Positions 62,232 through 64,000 of a DNA stretch of 64,000 nucleotides are shown here, one piece after another; positions within the stretch are counted from its first letter, which is position 1, and the number at the start of each line of letters is the position of its first letter. This DNA comes from Bordetella parapertussis. Its GTDB lineage: Bacteria; Pseudomonadota; Gammaproteobacteria; Burkholderiales; JACQAP01. Position numbers and translations under genes: made by a program. The notes under the pieces are model-generated. The model ran no database searches, was not told the DNA's origin, and saw only the letters and a program-made list of their open reading frames with translations. Location of the stretch: contig CAMDKM010000015.1 in NCBI GenBank assembly GCA_945900965.1, positions 1 through 64,000 on the forward strand, given 5' to 3'.

Positions 62232-62513
62232 ATGGCGGAAGTCGGAACCAAATTGGTATTCGAGAACGAGCGCATTCGGGTGTGGGAATTTAGCTTGCAA
62301 CCGGGTGAAACCATCGAGGCCCACAAACATGACCACGATTATTTTTTCTACCCGATCGAAGGCGGCACGCTGGAGGTTACCCGCGCAAGCGGCGTGACCC
62401 GGGCCACGCTCAAGGCGGGCGAAGTGTATTACCGCAAGGGCGGCGATACACACGCGGCAAAAAACGTCGATGATCACCGTTACCACGAAGTGCTGGTGGA
62501 ACTGAAAGCGTAA
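62232..62513 (+). CDS. Small cupin protein
   Basis: A 93-residue single cupin. Metal-binding segments are EAHKHDHDYFFYPIEGGTLEV and the later DTHAAKNVDDHRYHEVLVEL. GGGAGG before the ATG at 62232 decides the start. No substrate can be assigned; it could be an isomerase-like or sensor protein. It follows yciH by 37 bases. Confidence 0.85.
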   Translation: MAEVGTKLVFENERIRVWEFSLQPGETIEAHKHDHDYFFYPIEGGTLEVTRASGVTRATLKAGEVYYRKGGDTHAAKNVDDHRYHEVLVELKA

Positions 62514-62541
62514 TTCGCGCGGGCGCCTTTCGGAAAAGCCG

Positions 62542-62925
62542 TCAGGGGGTAGCGTGGGGCGGACTCGAATTTGCCGGTGTACGGAACAGGCGAATTTCCT
62601 GGATCAGCGGAATAATCGCGCCGACAAAGGGCAGTAGTGGATTTTCACGACAGAACTTGTCGACACGCGCGGCCAATGCCGCAGGCTTGGGTATAGCCCC
62701 CAATGGCACCTGATTGCCCGAATTGCCGTAGTTATAACCCGACACAAAACCCCGGAACCAGGCGTTATAAAGTGCCCGTCGTTCTTCATCTTGTGCCGAT
62801 CGCGCCCAGGCCGCGCACGAGGAGTCCCCGAAGCTGAAAACGTTCACGTCAGGCGGTTCCTGGCTCGAAGCCGTAGTCGAAATCGCGATCGATAGTGCCA
62901 GAAACCAAGAATTTACCCGTTTCAT
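62542..62925 (-). CDS. Exported Rap1a-like small protein
   Basis: A 127-residue protein with a signal peptide (MKRVNSWFLALSIAISTTASS) and AGGAAG upstream of the ATG at 62925. The mature part (SSCAAWARS, LYNAWFRGFVSGYNYG, VDKFCRENPLLPFVGAI) has two Cys and the G-F-x-S/D-G helix seen in Rap1a/Tai-type and related small secreted helical proteins. Without a T6SS effector nearby, an immunity role is doubtful. It is divergent from the DUF1353 gene. Confidence 0.72.
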   Translation of the reverse strand: MKRVNSWFLALSIAISTTASSQEPPDVNVFSFGDSSCAAWARSAQDEERRALYNAWFRGFVSGYNYGNSGNQVPLGAIPKPAALAARVDKFCRENPLLPFVGAIIPLIQEIRLFRTPANSSPPHATP

Positions 62926-63119
62926 TTCACGTATCTTCCTTGCTGCTTTACCAGACTCACAGGCGAGGCGCCAACCCAGCACCCGATCAGCATAGAACAA
63001 ACGGGGCAGCAATAAAATCGCTCGATGCGAACTTGAGTTCCGGTCGCCGCATCGGCAGGTCGTGTATTCTTCCGTTCCGGCCAATTGGGCAAGCGACAAA
63101 GTCCGGGATAGGAAGATCA

Positions 63120-63785
63120 ATGAAGGGTGGGTGGTTCGGCATTGGGCTGGTGCTCATGTTTACCAGTACTTCGGGGGCGGAGCGCGGCAATTTTGTAGGC
63201 GGCCTCGTGGTCGAACGGGTGGAAGATCCATTTGTTGCCGCGATCCGCGTACTTCAAGATTTTAGCTATCGCGATGCTGGGGGAAAGCTCTGGCCAGTAT
63301 CCCGCGGGCAGATTTTGGATGGCAAGGGATTGCCAACCCTGTTCCGCGACATAGGCGGCCCGCCGTATGAGGGTGAGGTGCGCAAGTCGGTGGTGGTCTA
63401 CGAATCCGCCACTCAGAGAAGGGCTGAAGACTGGCAACGGGCACAGCGGATGTTTTTTGAAGCCAGCCTGAGCGAAGGGATGGCTGCGGCGGAGGCCAAA
63501 GTTTTGTATCTGTTGCTGGCGATTCAAGGTACCCGATGGGAAGTCCCGGGATCGGGTTGCTTTGGGGTCTGTCACATGACCTCTGTGCCACTGGAATGGC
63601 GGCCCGTCATCAACGAGGCGCGGACCACGGATTTGGTGCATTGGGTGCGCGCCTCCAATCCCACAATCGAGGAAATCGACCTGGGCGGACAAAGCGCGAT
63701 CCGTGCACCGGGACCGCATGTTTTCACGCAACCGGCTTGCAATGAGTTCTCCGGTTCAACCCGGATACGCAAGAGCTGCGACTGA
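63120..63785 (+). CDS. Exported DUF1353 protein
   Basis: A 221-residue protein with a short signal peptide (MKGGWFGIGLVLMFTSTSGA). DUF1353 features follow: VLQDFSYRDAGGKLWPVSRG, ILDGKGLPTLFRDIGGP, SVVVYESATQRRAEDWQRAQRMFFEA. DUF1353 is often a phage-linked domain of unknown role; here it is chromosomal and exported. Relatives have a His near VIHDYYC where this protein has VVYESAT, so a putative catalytic residue may be lost. AGGAAG precedes the ATG. Confidence 0.78.
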   Translation: MKGGWFGIGLVLMFTSTSGAERGNFVGGLVVERVEDPFVAAIRVLQDFSYRDAGGKLWPVSRGQILDGKGLPTLFRDIGGPPYEGEVRKSVVVYESATQRRAEDWQRAQRMFFEASLSEGMAAAEAKVLYLLLAIQGTRWEVPGSGCFGVCHMTSVPLEWRPVINEARTTDLVHWVRASNPTIEEIDLGGQSAIRAPGPHVFTQPACNEFSGSTRIRKSCD

Positions 63786-63822
63786 AAATTTTCGCAAGCA
63801 AAAAAGGAAAGCAGAGTGAAGA

Positions 63823-64000
63823 GTGAATAGACTGACGTTCGACGTGGCAAAAACTTATCTCGACCATGCCATTGCCAAAGCCAGACTGGATTTCAATCGG
63901 CCGATTTGTGTGGCGATCTGCGATCCCAGTGGATTTTTACTGGCTTTCGCACGTATGGAAGGCGCGCCGCTGCGCAGCATCCAGATTTCCCAATCGAAGG
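63823..64000 (+). CDS. GlcG/HbpS-family haem-binding-type protein, 3' truncated by window edge
   Basis: The frame from GTG at 63823 stays open to the window end (59 codons). It reads TFDVAKTYLDHAIAKA, then PICVAICDPSGFLLAFARMEGAPLRSI and ends in ISQSK, the typical beginning of the GlcG/HbpS (formerly DUF336) family. Members bind haem or assist cobalamin/diol metabolism. AAGGAAA lies 12 bases upstream. The remainder is outside the window. Confidence 0.75.
   Translation, partial: MNRLTFDVAKTYLDHAIAKARLDFNRPICVAICDPSGFLLAFARMEGAPLRSIQISQSK

Noticed and set aside
62895-63119. 75-residue N-terminal extension of the DUF1353 protein
   Set aside because: It overlaps the divergent gene's start and lacks similarity; the ATG at 63120 has a ribosome site and opens a signal peptide.

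Overview
The window is a 64 kb chromosomal segment, fairly GC-rich and densely coded on both strands. It has no replication genes, no prophage and no intact insertion sequence. The gene set suggests a free-living, metabolically versatile betaproteobacterium (Burkholderiales, Rhodocyclales or Nitrosomonadales grade): Uup, RhlE, stand-alone RlmK, MlaA, a GcvA-like LysR gene divergent from a DUF2917 gene, a PQQ alcohol dehydrogenase with a c-type cytochrome, and two molybdenum hydroxylases. This placement is inference from gene content. All family assignments rest on recognising sequence patterns; no search was run.

Layout. 1-7.8 kb: housekeeping genes (uup tail, rhlE, SirB1-like, DMT transporter, rlmK, mlaA, an SDR, ORF6N). 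7.9-17.8 kb: catabolism (gabD, an AidB-like acyl-CoA dehydrogenase, dgoK-dgoA, an alpha/beta hydrolase, cytochrome c, PQQ dehydrogenase) and a periplasmic ankyrin protein. 17.9-20.1 kb: lysC, then tRNA-Ser(GCT) and tRNA-Arg(ACG) in a rearranged repeat-rich locus. 20.3-23.1 kb: a two-subunit, Tat-exported isoquinoline-oxidoreductase-like Mo enzyme. 23-31 kb: small secreted proteins, a PatB/MalY lyase, a Crp/Fnr regulator, a ParE toxin-antitoxin pair and a 1161-residue cyclase/ATPase/TPR protein. 31-39 kb: an NADP oxidoreductase, LysR, cupins, an MFS transporter and a frameshifted diguanylate cyclase. 39-46.5 kb: a tiny Cys-rich protein, a divergent EF-G, an M61 peptidase, a GST, an FMN-binding protein and a transposon-disrupted GxxExxY pseudogene. 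46.7-50.8 kb: a three-subunit Mo hydroxylase operon with a MoaD-like protein. 51-56.5 kb: a lipocalin-like protein, a lipoprotein, LysR, an SMP-30 lactonase and a broken BTAD regulator. 57.2-60.5 kb: a bufferin (copper-binding RiPP) operon behind an ECF sigma/anti-sigma pair. 61-64 kb: an SDR, YciH, a cupin, a DUF1353 protein and the start of a GlcG/HbpS-type gene.

Two things stand out. First, the operon at 57-60.5 kb (sigma, zinc-type anti-sigma, DUF2282 precursor, DUF692/MNIO enzyme, DUF2063 partner) reads as a complete, self-regulated metal-stress RiPP system. Second, intergenic regions are full of short non-coding repeats of several families. One is a roughly 160-bp element whose arms are built of 9-bp units; two copies end in CCTA/TAGG and are flanked by different 5-bp target duplications, so it has moved as a transposon. 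Another 187-bp element with CTAG duplications has split a gene. A CCCTCTCCC-type repeat sits in frame inside the large cyclase gene.
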